48,908 nt of DNA from Halomonas urmiana (GCF_005780185.1 NZ_VBUI01000028.1:1-48908); one strand, 5' to 3'; positions 26,712 through 35,718 are shown, numbered from the stretch's first letter. The notes: generated from the sequence alone by a model not told the origin. Made by a program: numbers and translations.

Positions 26712-27300
26712 GATCCTCCTGCGCTATATCGGCGCCATCGATGCCATGAACCGTGCCATCGGGCGCATGGCGATGTACCTGATCTTCGTGTTGATCGGCG
26801 TGCTGCTGTGGTCGTCGGCCTCCAAGGTGTTCCTGACGCCCTCGATGTGGACCCTGGAGACCGCGCAGTTCGTTATGGTGGCCTATTTCGTGCTGGGCGG
26901 CCCCTACTCGATCCAGCTGGGCTCCAACGTGCGCATGGATCTCTTCTACGGCGAGTGGAGCCCGAGGACCAAGGCCTGGGTCGATGCCATCACGGTGTTC
27001 TTCCTGCTCTTCTATCTCGGCGTGCTGCTCTATGGCGGGCTGGTATCGACGGCCTACTCCTTCGGCTACTTCGGCGATGAACCCTTTCGTTTCTTCCTCG
27101 ACCTCATTGGCACCTTCGTGACCCAGGGGCCGTCGGCGGCGGGCGAGACGCTGGGCTTCCTGGAGCGCAGCCCGACGGCGTGGCGGCCGTGGCTGTGGCC
27201 GATCAAGTCCATTCTGTGCCTCGGGGTCTTCCTGATGATCCTTCAAGCCCTTGCCGAGTTCTTCCGGGATATCGGTCGCCTGCGCGGGGTGATCGACTGA
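26704..27300 (+). CDS. TRAP transporter small membrane subunit (DctQ type)
   Basis: A 198-residue membrane protein with four predicted membrane segments (about 20-40, 55-70, 95-120, 165-190), the usual DctQ topology. The long loop before the last segment (about 120-160) is characteristic of the subclass once named mannitol/chloroaromatic transporters. The ATG at 26704 overlaps the end of the upstream hydrolase gene, and the stop shares a base with the next start (TGATG). It works with the large permease and the periplasmic binding protein that follow. Confidence 0.88.
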   Translation: MPKILLRYIGAIDAMNRAIGRMAMYLIFVLIGVLLWSSASKVFLTPSMWTLETAQFVMVAYFVLGGPYSIQLGSNVRMDLFYGEWSPRTKAWVDAITVFFLLFYLGVLLYGGLVSTAYSFGYFGDEPFRFFLDLIGTFVTQGPSAAGETLGFLERSPTAWRPWLWPIKSILCLGVFLMILQALAEFFRDIGRLRGVID

Positions 27301-28622
27301 TGCCCTATGAGATGATCGCCATCGTGATGTTCGGCTCGATGATGCTGATGCTGTTCACCGGCCAGCGCGTGTTCGGCGCGATCGGCTTCGTCGGTGCCCT
27401 GGCGGGGGTGCTGCTGTGGGGCACCGGCGGGGTCGACATCCCGTTCTCCTCGGCGATGAAGCTGATGAAGTGGTACCCCCTGCTGACCCTGCCGATGTTC
27501 ATCTTCATGGGCTACGTGCTCTCGGAGAGCCGCATCGCCGACGACCTCTACCGGATGTTCCACGTCTGGATGGGGCCGGTGCGGGGCGGGCTCGCCATCG
27601 GCACGATCGGGCTGATGGTGCTGATCTCGGCCATGAACGGGCTGTCGGTGGCCGGCATGGCCATCGGCGCCACCATCGCCCTGCCCGAGCTGCTGCGTCG
27701 CGGCTACGACAAGATCATGGTCACCGGCGTCATCCAGGCGGGGTCGAGCCTGGGGATCCTGGTGCCGCCCTCGGTGGTGCTGGTGCTCTACGCGATGATC
27801 GCCCGCCAGCCGGTGGGGCAGCTGTGGCTGGCCGGCGTGCTGCCGGGGCTGATGATGGCGATGCTCTTCATCATCTACATCTACGTGCGCTGTCGCCTGC
27901 AGCCGTCCCTGGGGCCCGCGCTGCCCGAGGCGGAGCGCGACGTCTCCTGGACCGAGAAGCTGCGCCTGCTGCGGGCGGGGCTGCTGCCGCTGGTGATCTT
28001 CGCGGTGATGATGGTGCCCTTCGTCAAGGGCTGGACCTCGCTGGTCGAGAGCTCGGCCGTCGGAGCGATGACCGCGCTGCTGGCCGCCACCCTCAAGGGG
28101 CGCATGACGCGTCGGGTGTTCGAGGTCTCGGTGCGACAGACCCTGGCCATCTCCTGCATGTTCATGTGGATCATCCTGGCGGCGCTGGCCTTCGGCGCCA
28201 TCTTCGATGGCCTGGGCGCGGTCAAGGCCATCGAGGACCTGTTCACCGAGCGCCTGGGGCTCTCACCCTGGATGATCCTGATCCTGATGCAGCTCAGCTT
28301 CATCGTCATGGGCACCTTCCTCGACGACACCGCCATGCTGGTGATCGTGGCGCCGCTCTACGTGCCGCTGGTCGAGGCGATGGGCTTCGACCTGATCTGG
28401 TACGGCGTGCTCTACACCATCACCACCCAGATCGCCTACATGACGCCGCCGTTCGGCTACAACCTCTTCCTGATGCGCGCCATGGCACCGCCCCAGATCG
28501 GGCTGCGCGACATCTACCGGTCGATCCTGCCCTTCGTGCTGGTGATGACCTTCGCCCTCAGCCTGGTGATGCTCTTTCCGCAGATCGCCCTCTGGCTTCC
28601 GGGCTACATTTATGGGCACTGA
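27300..28622 (+). CDS. TRAP transporter large permease (DctM type)
   Basis: A 440-residue integral membrane protein with about 12 membrane segments, the ion-coupled permease of a TRAP system. DctM signatures include MKWYPLLTLPMFIFMGYVLS, NGLSVAGMAIGATIALPELL, GSSLGILVPPSVVLVLY and TQIAYMTPPFGYNLFLMR. The start at 27300 overlaps the DctQ stop by one base, which fits translational coupling. The frame is open upstream, but the Q/M junction fixes the start. Confidence 0.93.
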   Translation: MPYEMIAIVMFGSMMLMLFTGQRVFGAIGFVGALAGVLLWGTGGVDIPFSSAMKLMKWYPLLTLPMFIFMGYVLSESRIADDLYRMFHVWMGPVRGGLAIGTIGLMVLISAMNGLSVAGMAIGATIALPELLRRGYDKIMVTGVIQAGSSLGILVPPSVVLVLYAMIARQPVGQLWLAGVLPGLMMAMLFIIYIYVRCRLQPSLGPALPEAERDVSWTEKLRLLRAGLLPLVIFAVMMVPFVKGWTSLVESSAVGAMTALLAATLKGRMTRRVFEVSVRQTLAISCMFMWIILAALAFGAIFDGLGAVKAIEDLFTERLGLSPWMILILMQLSFIVMGTFLDDTAMLVIVAPLYVPLVEAMGFDLIWYGVLYTITTQIAYMTPPFGYNLFLMRAMAPPQIGLRDIYRSILPFVLVMTFALSLVMLFPQIALWLPGYIYGH

Positions 28623-28736
28623 GGCAGGGAAAGCGACGGCCGCCGTCGGCGACCCCAACGCCAGCCACAACAACAAGAGCCTCGACAGGGGCCGCATCCA
28701 CGCACCATCCGGTATCACCACCAGGAGAGCGACACA

Positions 28737-29789
28737 ATGACAACAAGACGCAAGTTTCTGATCACTGCCGCGGCCGGTGCGGCCATCGCACCACTGGCAT
28801 CAAGGGTCATGGCCCAGTCGTCGTCCGAGCCCACCATCAAGTGGCGCATGCAGACCTATGCCGGCGCGGCCCTGGCCGAACACGTCGCCAAGCCGGCCAT
28901 CGACCTGTTCAACCGCATCGCCGGGGATCGCATGCAGATCGAGCTCTACTATGCCGATCAGCTGGTACCGACGGGCGAGCTCTTCCGGGCGATGCAGCGG
29001 GGCACCATCGATGCCGTGCAGTCGGACGACGACTCCATGGCCTCGCCCACCGAGGTCACCGTCTTCGGCGGCTACTTCCCCTTCGGCTCGCGCTATAGCC
29101 TCGACGTGCCGGTGCTCTTCCACCAGTACGGGCTCAAGGAGATCTGGGAGGAGGAGTACGCCAAGGTCGGCGTCAAGCACGTCAGCGCCGGGGCCTGGGA
29201 TCCGTGCCACTTCGTCACCAAGGAGCCGATCCGCAGCCTCCAGGACCTCGAGGGCAAGCGCATCTTCACCTTCCCCACCGCGGGGCGCTTCCTATCGCAG
29301 TTCGGTGTGGTGCCGGTGACCCTGCCCTGGGAGGACATCGAGGTGGCCGTGCAGACCGGTGAGCTCGACGGCATCGCCTGGTCGGGCATCACCGAGGACT
29401 ACACGGTGGGCTGGGCCGACGTCACCAACTACTTCCTGACCAACAACATCTCGGGCGCCTGGATCGGCCACTTCTTCGTCAACATGGAGCGCTGGAACGA
29501 GCTGCCGGAGGACCTCAAACTGCTGTTCGAGGTGTGCTGCGAACAGTCCCACTACTATCGCCAGCACTGGTACTGGGGCGGCGAGGCCCGGCTGCGCGTG
29601 CACGGCGAGAAGCTCGAGCTGACCACGATCCCCGATGCCGAGTGGGACCAAGTGGAGGAGGCGGCCCAGGAGTTCTGGGACGAGATCGCCGCGCAATCCG
29701 AGACCAAGGCTCGGGTGGTCGAGATCTTCAAGCAGTACAACGCCGACATGCGCAAGGCCGGCCGCCCCTATCGCTACGGCGAGGCGTGA
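28737..29789 (+). CDS. TRAP transporter periplasmic substrate-binding protein (DctP type)
   Basis: A 350-residue precursor with a twin-arginine signal (TRRKFLITAAAG, ends about residue 26). The binding-protein fold carries GKRIFTFPTAGRFLSQFG, which includes the conserved arginine that contacts substrate carboxylates in DctP proteins, and LDGIAWSGITEDYTVG. A Tat signal suggests folding or oligomerisation before export, seen in the same TRAP subclass as the long DctQ. The substrate is unknown. AGGAGAG lies before the ATG, and the 114-nt gap from dctM is longer than elsewhere in the operon. Confidence 0.9.
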   Translation: MTTRRKFLITAAAGAAIAPLASRVMAQSSSEPTIKWRMQTYAGAALAEHVAKPAIDLFNRIAGDRMQIELYYADQLVPTGELFRAMQRGTIDAVQSDDDSMASPTEVTVFGGYFPFGSRYSLDVPVLFHQYGLKEIWEEEYAKVGVKHVSAGAWDPCHFVTKEPIRSLQDLEGKRIFTFPTAGRFLSQFGVVPVTLPWEDIEVAVQTGELDGIAWSGITEDYTVGWADVTNYFLTNNISGAWIGHFFVNMERWNELPEDLKLLFEVCCEQSHYYRQHWYWGGEARLRVHGEKLELTTIPDAEWDQVEEAAQEFWDEIAAQSETKARVVEIFKQYNADMRKAGRPYRYGEA

Positions 29790-29836
29790 GTCGCTCCCAT
29801 GCTCCGGCCGCGGTCGGGGCATGCCATTCAGGGAGG

Positions 29837-29858
29837 GGGCCCGACCGAGCGCGGGCCC
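29837..29858 (+). other. Intra-operon stem-loop after the TRAP binding-protein gene
   Basis: GGGCCCG (29837-29843) pairs with CGGGCCC (29852-29858) across an 8-nt loop. No T-run follows. It lies 48 nt after the dctP stop and 30 nt before the ligase gene, and probably tunes relative expression. Confidence 0.45.
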
Positions 29859-29888
29859 TGTGGTGGTGATCAGTGAGGAAGTTCGGAC

Positions 29889-31259
29889 ATGACCAATGCG
29901 CAGGCTATGGACGCCCTCGAGGCCCTGAGGGGCCAGGTGGAGAGTGGCGAGGTCGACACTGTGCTCGTGTGCATCGTCGACATGCAGGGAAGGCTGATGG
30001 GCAAGCGGCTCCACGCGCGTCACTTCGTGGAGCACGGCTGGGAGGAGACGCACTGCTGCAACTACCTGCTGGCCACCGACCTCGAGATGGAAACCCCCGA
30101 CGGCTACGCCAGCACCTCCTGGCGGGCGGGGTACGGCGACTACATCATGAAACCGGACCTGGCCACGCTGCGGCCCGTGCCCTGGCTCGAGGGCACGGTC
30201 ATGACGCTCTGCGACGTGCTGGACCATCATACCCATGAGCCGGTGGCTCACGCGCCGCGCGCCATCCTCAAACATCAACTCGAGCGGCTCGAGCGGATGG
30301 GGTTCGAGGCGATCATGGCCACCGAACTGGAGTTCTTCCTGTTCGAGAAGCCCCTCGACGAGATCCGCAAGGAGGGGTTTCGCGACCTGCAGCCGATCAG
30401 CGGCTACAACGAGGACTACCACCTCTTCCAGACCACCAAGGAAGAGCACGTGCTGCGTCCGCTGCGCAATCACCTCTATGCGGCGGGGATCCCCGTAGAG
30501 GGCACCAAGGGGGAGGCCGGGTCGGGACAGGAGGAGCTCAACATCCGCTACGCCGAGGCCCTCGATACCGCGGATTACCACACCATCGCCAAGCACGCGA
30601 CCAAGGAGATCGCCTGGCAGCAGGGGCGCGCAGTGACCTTCCTGCCGAAGTGGCACCACGACCATTCCGGCAGCTCCACCCATATTCACCAGTCGCTGTG
30701 GCAGCAGGGCGTGCCTGCTTTCTTCGACGACGGCGCGGCGCGGGGCATGTCGGCGCTGATGCAGCACTACCTGGCCGGGCTGTTGAAGTACGCGCCCGAC
30801 TTCACCTACTTCCTGGCGCCCTACATCAACAGCTACAAGCGCTTCCAGAAGGGCTCCTTCGCTCCCACGCGCACGGTCTGGTCGGTGGACAATCGCACCG
30901 CAGGCTTTCGCCTCTGCGCGGAGGGCTCCCGGGCGGTGCGCATCGAGTGTCGCATCGGCGGCTCGGATCTCAATCCCTACCTCGCCATGGCCGGACAGCT
31001 GGCCGCCGGCATCAAGGGTATCGAGGAGCGACTGCCGCTGCCCCCGCCCGCCGAGGGCGATACCTACGAGGGGGAATCGGGGTTGATTCCGCAGACCCTG
31101 CGCGATGCCCGGGACGCCCTCGCCGCGTCGACCATGCTGCGTGAGGCCATGGGCGACGAGGTGATCGATCACTATGCCCGGGCCGCCGAGGTGGAGCTGG
31201 AAGACTTCGCCCGCGTGGTCACCGACTACGAGGTGGCGCGCGGCTTCGAGCGCTCATGA
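29889..31259 (+). CDS. Glutamine-synthetase-like gamma-glutamyl-amine ligase
   Basis: A 456-residue GS-fold protein, distinct from the PuuA-type copies in this window. GS landmarks are all visible: TELEFFLF (about 141-148), GEAGSGQEELNIRYAEAL (about 210-227), the SSTHIHQSL histidines (about 258-266), YINSYKRF, WSVDNRTAGFRL and RIECRIGGSDLNPYLAMA. The adenylylation site of GS-I is missing. The family includes ligases for methylamine, isopropylamine and ethanolamine, and its position among a TRAP transporter, aldehyde and alcohol dehydrogenases suggests an amine substrate. GAGGAAG precedes the ATG. Confidence 0.86.
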   Translation: MTNAQAMDALEALRGQVESGEVDTVLVCIVDMQGRLMGKRLHARHFVEHGWEETHCCNYLLATDLEMETPDGYASTSWRAGYGDYIMKPDLATLRPVPWLEGTVMTLCDVLDHHTHEPVAHAPRAILKHQLERLERMGFEAIMATELEFFLFEKPLDEIRKEGFRDLQPISGYNEDYHLFQTTKEEHVLRPLRNHLYAAGIPVEGTKGEAGSGQEELNIRYAEALDTADYHTIAKHATKEIAWQQGRAVTFLPKWHHDHSGSSTHIHQSLWQQGVPAFFDDGAARGMSALMQHYLAGLLKYAPDFTYFLAPYINSYKRFQKGSFAPTRTVWSVDNRTAGFRLCAEGSRAVRIECRIGGSDLNPYLAMAGQLAAGIKGIEERLPLPPPAEGDTYEGESGLIPQTLRDARDALAASTMLREAMGDEVIDHYARAAEVELEDFARVVTDYEVARGFERS

Positions 31260-31293
31260 TGCGGCGGCGAGCAGGTACCAACAGGAGAGGACG

Positions 31294-32676
31294 ATGGGTC
31301 ATACGCTGAGATGTATCTCGCCGATCGACGGGTCGGTATTTGCCGAGCGCGACGCGCTCTCGAGCGAGGCCGCCCGAGAGGCGGCCGACCGGGCGCGCGC
31401 GGCGCAGCCCGACTGGGCCGCTAGGCCCCTCAAGGAGCGCATCGACCTGGTGCGGGCCGGCATCGCCGCGCTGGGGGCGATGAACGACGAGGTGGTGCCG
31501 GAGCTGGCGCGGATGATGGGCCGCCCGGTGCGCTACGGCGGCGAGTTCGGCGGCGTCGAGGAGCGCGGTGGCCACATGGCGGCCATCGCCGAAGAGGCGC
31601 TGGCCGATATCGCGGTCGGCGAGGACGCCGCGGTCAAGCGCTACATCAAGCGCCTTCCCCACGGCGTGGTGCTGGTGGTAGCGCCCTGGAACTACCCCTA
31701 CATGACAGCGATCAACAGCGTGGCGCCGGCGCTGATCGCCGGCAACAGCGTGCTGCTCAAGCACGCCACCCAGACCCTGCTGGTCGGCGAGCGCATGGCG
31801 CGCGCCTTCGCCTCGGCCGGCGTGCCCGAGGCGGTGTTCCAGAACGTCTTCCTGGACCATGACACCACCTCACGGCTGATCGCCGAGCGCGCCTTCGACT
31901 TCGTCAACTTCACCGGCTCCGTGGGCGGCGGGCGTGCCATGGAGCAGGCGGCGGCCGGCACCTTCACCGGGCTGGGCCTGGAGCTTGGCGGCAAGGATCC
32001 GGGCTATGTCATGGAGGATGCCGACCTCGAGGCCGCCGTCGCGACCCTGATCGATGCCGCGATGTTCAACTCTGGGCAGTGCTGCTGTGGTATCGAGCGG
32101 ATCTACGTGCACGAGCGCCTTTATGACGCCTTCGTCGCGCGGGCCGTGGCGATGGTCGAGGCCTACACTCTGGGCGATCCGCTGGACGCCACGACGGATA
32201 TCGGGCCGATGGCCAACATCCGCGTCGCCCGGGAGGTGCGGGCCCAGATCGACGAGGCCCTGGCCGCCGGGGCGAGGGCCCATATCGCTCGCAAGCCCGC
32301 CGACGACGGCGGCGCCTACCTGACCCCGCAGATCCTCACCGAGGTGACCCACGACATGCGCGTGATGCGCGATGAGAGCTTCGGTCCGGTGGTCGGCATC
32401 ATGCGGGTGAGCGGCGACGAGGAGGCGATCCGGCTGATGAACGACAGCCGCTTCGGCCTGACGGCGAGCCTCTGGACCGCCGATATCGAGCGTGCCCAGC
32501 GCGTCGGCGACCGAATCGAGACCGGCACCGTGTTCATGAATCGCGCCGACTATCTAGACCCGGGCCTGTGCTGGAACGGCTGCAAGGAGACGGGGCGCGG
32601 CGGCAGCCTCTCGGTGATCGGCTATCACAACCTCACGCGGCCCAAGTCCTACTATTTAAAGAAAACAACAAGTTAA
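31294..32676 (+). CDS. NAD(P)-dependent aldehyde dehydrogenase
   Basis: A 460-residue ALDH with the cofactor segment VVAPWNYPYMTAI (about 128-140), FTGSVGGGRAM, the general base Glu230 in LELGGKDPG, and the catalytic cysteine Cys264 in NSGQCCCGIE. The substrate-binding C-terminus ends KSYYLKKTTS, whose last six codons lie in a 17-bp tandem repeat that also contains the stop. AGGAGAGG sits before the ATG at 31294. In this operon it would oxidise the aldehyde formed by the downstream alcohol dehydrogenase or by an amine-derived intermediate; the substrate is not known. Confidence 0.9.
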   Translation: MGHTLRCISPIDGSVFAERDALSSEAAREAADRARAAQPDWAARPLKERIDLVRAGIAALGAMNDEVVPELARMMGRPVRYGGEFGGVEERGGHMAAIAEEALADIAVGEDAAVKRYIKRLPHGVVLVVAPWNYPYMTAINSVAPALIAGNSVLLKHATQTLLVGERMARAFASAGVPEAVFQNVFLDHDTTSRLIAERAFDFVNFTGSVGGGRAMEQAAAGTFTGLGLELGGKDPGYVMEDADLEAAVATLIDAAMFNSGQCCCGIERIYVHERLYDAFVARAVAMVEAYTLGDPLDATTDIGPMANIRVAREVRAQIDEALAAGARAHIARKPADDGGAYLTPQILTEVTHDMRVMRDESFGPVVGIMRVSGDEEAIRLMNDSRFGLTASLWTADIERAQRVGDRIETGTVFMNRADYLDPGLCWNGCKETGRGGSLSVIGYHNLTRPKSYYLKKTTS

Positions 32677-32706
32677 AGAAAACAACAAGTTAAAGAAAAC
32701 AACAAC
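32656..32706 (+). repeat. Three tandem 17-bp repeats at the end of the aldehyde dehydrogenase gene
   Basis: The unit TTAAAGAAAACAACAAG occurs at 32656-32672 and 32673-32689, and with a last-base change at 32690-32706. It is strongly AT-rich in very GC-rich surroundings. Copy 1 codes the C-terminus of the aldehyde dehydrogenase, copy 2 holds its stop codon, and copy 3 lies 20 nt before the next ATG. Confidence 0.95.
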
Positions 32707-32726
32707 CTGCTGAAGAAGGTGACGAC

Positions 32727-33872
32727 ATGACGCTGACCGGCAACTGGACCTATCCCACCGCCATCCGCTTCGGCGCGGGGCGGCTCAAGGAGCTGCCCGA
32801 GGCCTGTGCCGAGGCGGGCATCTCGCGGCCGCTGCTGGTGACCGATCGGGGCCTGGCCGACCTGCCGATCACCGCCGCCGCGCTCGACATCCTCGAGGCC
32901 GCGGGCCTGGGCCGGGGGCTTTTCGCCGAGGTCGACCCCAACCCGAACGAGCAGAACCTGGCGGCGGGTGTCGCGGCCTTCCGGGCGGGCGGCCATGACG
33001 GGGTGATCGCCTTCGGCGGCGGTTCGGGGCTGGATCTCGGCAAGATGGTGGCCTTCATGTCCGGCCAGACGCGCCCGGTGTGGGACTTCGAGGATATCAG
33101 CGACTGGTGGACCCGGGCCGATGCCGAGGCGATCGCCCCAATCGTGGCGGTGCCCACCACCGCCGGGACCGGCTCGGAGGTGGGGCGGGCCAGCGTCATC
33201 ACCAACTCCGACACCCACGAGAAGAAGATCATCTTCCACCCCCGGGTGCTGCCCAGGGTAGTGCTCTGCGATCCCGAGCTGACGGCGGGCATGCCCCGGG
33301 CGATCACCGCCGGTACCGGGCTCGATGCCTTCGCCCACTGCGTCGAGGCCTTCTCGAGCCCGCACTACCATCCGATGAGCCAGGGCATCGCCCTGGAGGG
33401 CATGCGGCTGGTCAAGGAGTACCTGCCGCGCGCCTACGCCGACGGTGCCGACCTCGAGGCGCGTGCGCACATGATGAGCGCGGCGATGATGGGCTCCACC
33501 GCCTTCCAGAAGGGGCTGGGGGCCATCCATGCGATGAGTCACCCCATCGGGGCGGTGTTCAACGCCCATCACGGCACCACCAACGCAATCTGCATGCCGG
33601 CGGTGCTCGCCTTCAACGCCGAGGCGATCCGCGAGCGTTTCGACAGCGCGGCCGCCTACCTGGGCATCGAGGGGGGCTTCGAGGGGTTCCGGGCCTTCGT
33701 GCAGGAACTCAACGACCGCATGGGCATCCCGCGCACCCTCGCCGAGATCGGCGCCACCCCCGAGCGCATCGACGAGCTGGCCGAGATGGCCATCCAGGAT
33801 CCCAGCTGCGGTGGCAACCCGGTGGCGCTGACCGTCGAGGACCTCAGGTCGCTGTTCCACCGCTGTATGTGA
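32727..33872 (+). CDS. Iron-containing alcohol dehydrogenase
   Basis: A 381-residue group III (iron-type) alcohol dehydrogenase. The NAD-binding segment is VIAFGGGSGLDLGKMVAF (about 93-110), followed by VPTTAGTGSEV (about 140-150). The metal ligands lie in ITAGTGLDAFAHCVEA and in HAMSHPIGAVFNAHHGTTNA. It is the last gene of the operon, 50 nt after the aldehyde dehydrogenase across the tandem repeats, and a terminator follows at once. It probably oxidises an alcohol group on the imported compound or its gamma-glutamyl derivative. Confidence 0.92.
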   Translation: MTLTGNWTYPTAIRFGAGRLKELPEACAEAGISRPLLVTDRGLADLPITAAALDILEAAGLGRGLFAEVDPNPNEQNLAAGVAAFRAGGHDGVIAFGGGSGLDLGKMVAFMSGQTRPVWDFEDISDWWTRADAEAIAPIVAVPTTAGTGSEVGRASVITNSDTHEKKIIFHPRVLPRVVLCDPELTAGMPRAITAGTGLDAFAHCVEAFSSPHYHPMSQGIALEGMRLVKEYLPRAYADGADLEARAHMMSAAMMGSTAFQKGLGAIHAMSHPIGAVFNAHHGTTNAICMPAVLAFNAEAIRERFDSAAAYLGIEGGFEGFRAFVQELNDRMGIPRTLAEIGATPERIDELAEMAIQDPSCGGNPVALTVEDLRSLFHRCM

Positions 33873-33875
33873 TCA

Positions 33876-33906
33876 CCGGGAGGCGGGCGTCCGCCTCCCG
33901 GTTCTG
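33876..33906 (+). terminator. Strong terminator closing the TRAP operon
   Basis: An 11-bp perfect stem (33876-33886 with 33891-33901) has a GCGT loop and is followed by TTCTGT. It starts 4 nt after the alcohol dehydrogenase stop and lies in the convergent gap with fhs. Confidence 0.8.
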
Positions 33907-33948
33907 TGCCCGGAACAGCCGCTCGGCACGGCCGCTCAGATCCGTCGC

Positions 33949-35682
33949 TCAGAACAGCCCGGTGATCTCGCCGTGGTCATCGATGTCGAGGTGCGCGGCG
34001 GCCGGGTCGCGGCCGAGGCCCGGCATGGTGCGCATGTCGCCGCACAGCGCATAGACGAAGCCCGCGCCGGCGGAGAGGCGCACCTCGCGCACCGGCAGGG
34101 TCCAGCCGGTGGGGGCGCCGCGCAGGGTCGGGTCCGACGACAGCGACAGGTGAGTCTTGGCGATGCACACCGGCAGATGGCCCTGGGCCTGCTGCTGGTA
34201 GAGGTCGAGCTGGCGGCGGGCCTCGGGGCTGAAGGTGACATCGGCGGCGCCGTAGAGGCGGGTGGCGATGCGCTCGATCTTGGCGTCCAGGGGCATCTCG
34301 TCGGGATAGAGCAGGCGAAAGTCGCTGCCCTGTTCGGCGGCCTCCTCCACGGCCTGGGCCAGCTCCAGCGCGCCGATGCCCCCGTCGCGCACGTGGGTCG
34401 AGACGGCGGCCCGCACCCCGGCGGCCTCGGCGATGTCGCGAATCGCGGCGTGCTCGCTGGCATGGTCGGAGGGGAAGGCGTTGATCGCCACCACCGGGGT
34501 GACGCCGTGGGCGCGCAGGTTGTCGATCTGCTTGACGAGGTTGGCGCCGCCCGCATGCACGTCCTCGGGGCTCTCCGCCAGCATCGCCGTGGGCAGCGGC
34601 CGGCCGGGCGTCACGGCGTAGCGCCCGGAGTGGAACTTCAGGGCCCGCACCGTGACTACCAGCACCGCGGCATCCGGCGTCATGCCCGAGGCCCGGCACT
34701 TGATGTTGAAGAAGCGCTCCGCCCCCATGTCGGCCCCGAAGCCCGCCTCGGTGACGAGATAGTCGCCGCCGTGCAGGCCGATGCGATCGGCGACGATCGA
34801 GGAGTTGCCATGGGCGATGTTGCCGAACGGGCCGGCATGGATCAGCGCCGGCGCATGCTCGAGGGTCTGTAGCAGGTTGGGCTTGATCGCCTCCTTGAGC
34901 AGCGCGGTCATGGCCCCCGCCGCGCCGATCGCCTCGGCCGTGACCGGCTCCCCGTCGTAAGTCGTGCCGACCCGGATCCGCCCCAGGCGGCGCCTCAGGT
35001 CCTGGAGCGATGTCGCCAGGGCGAGTATCGCCATGACCTCGGAGGCCGCGGTGATTTCGAAGCCGCCCTGGCGGGGGATGCCGTCGGCGGGCGGGCCGAG
35101 TCCGGTGACGATATGGCGCAGCGCGCGGTCGTTGATGTCCATCACCCGCGGCCAGGTGACGGTCTGTGGGTTCAGGTCGCTGCCCAGGCGATGATAGAGA
35201 TGGTTGTCGATCATCGCCGCCAGCAGGTTGTGGGCGGCGGAGACCGCGTGGATGTCGCCGGTCAGGTGCAGGTTGATGCGCTCCATGGGCACCACCTGGC
35301 TGTAGCCCCCGCCGGCGGCGCCGCCCTTGATGCCAAGCGTGGGACCCAGCGAGGGCTGGCGCAGGGTGACGGTGGCGCCGTGGCCGAGCTGCTGGAGGCC
35401 CTGGACGAGGCCGATGGCGGTGGTGGTCTTGCCCTCGCCGAGGGGCGTGGGAGTGATCGCCGAGACCACCACATAGCGTGCCCGGGGGCGCTCGGCCAGC
35501 GCGTCGGCGGCGGCGAGGTCCAGCTTGGCGATGCCCCGCCCATAGGGCTCCACCGCCTCGCCGGGCACGCCGAGGCGGTGGGCGATCTCCTCGATGGGCC
35601 ACAGTCGGGCGTCCCGGGCGATCGCCAGGTTGCTGGGAGGGCAGGCTCGCGCCTGGCCGAGGTCGTGCGGTTGGCTCGTCAT
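33949..35682 (-). CDS. fhs: Formate-tetrahydrofolate ligase
   Basis: Joins formate and tetrahydrofolate with ATP to give 10-formyl-THF, or runs in reverse to release formate and ATP from C1 units. The 577-residue product has the P-loop TPTPLGEGKTT at 78-88, the LRQPSLGPTLGIKGGAAGGG segment and the FNIKCRASGM segment near 325. The ATG at 35682 has AGGAGA upstream; an in-frame ATG 11 codons earlier lies in a duplicated 13-bp sequence and is less likely. Its presence beside GcvT-family and MetF-like genes suggests it handles C1 units released from methylated substrates. Confidence 0.95.
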   Translation of the reverse strand: MTSQPHDLGQARACPPSNLAIARDARLWPIEEIAHRLGVPGEAVEPYGRGIAKLDLAAADALAERPRARYVVVSAITPTPLGEGKTTTAIGLVQGLQQLGHGATVTLRQPSLGPTLGIKGGAAGGGYSQVVPMERINLHLTGDIHAVSAAHNLLAAMIDNHLYHRLGSDLNPQTVTWPRVMDINDRALRHIVTGLGPPADGIPRQGGFEITAASEVMAILALATSLQDLRRRLGRIRVGTTYDGEPVTAEAIGAAGAMTALLKEAIKPNLLQTLEHAPALIHAGPFGNIAHGNSSIVADRIGLHGGDYLVTEAGFGADMGAERFFNIKCRASGMTPDAAVLVVTVRALKFHSGRYAVTPGRPLPTAMLAESPEDVHAGGANLVKQIDNLRAHGVTPVVAINAFPSDHASEHAAIRDIAEAAGVRAAVSTHVRDGGIGALELAQAVEEAAEQGSDFRLLYPDEMPLDAKIERIATRLYGAADVTFSPEARRQLDLYQQQAQGHLPVCIAKTHLSLSSDPTLRGAPTGWTLPVREVRLSAGAGFVYALCGDMRTMPGLGRDPAAAHLDIDDHGEITGLF

Positions 35683-35692
35683 CGCCGCGTCT

Positions 35693-35718
35693 CCTGGGTC
35701 ATCCACCTGGGTCATCCA
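35693..35718. repeat. 13-bp tandem duplication upstream of fhs
   Basis: CCTGGGTCATCCA occurs twice in tandem (35693-35705 and 35706-35718). A second near-duplication, GTCGATAGCC, follows at about 35726-35752. Both lie in the 281-nt divergent gap between fhs and the AraC-type gene, which holds no gene of its own. Confidence 0.8.
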
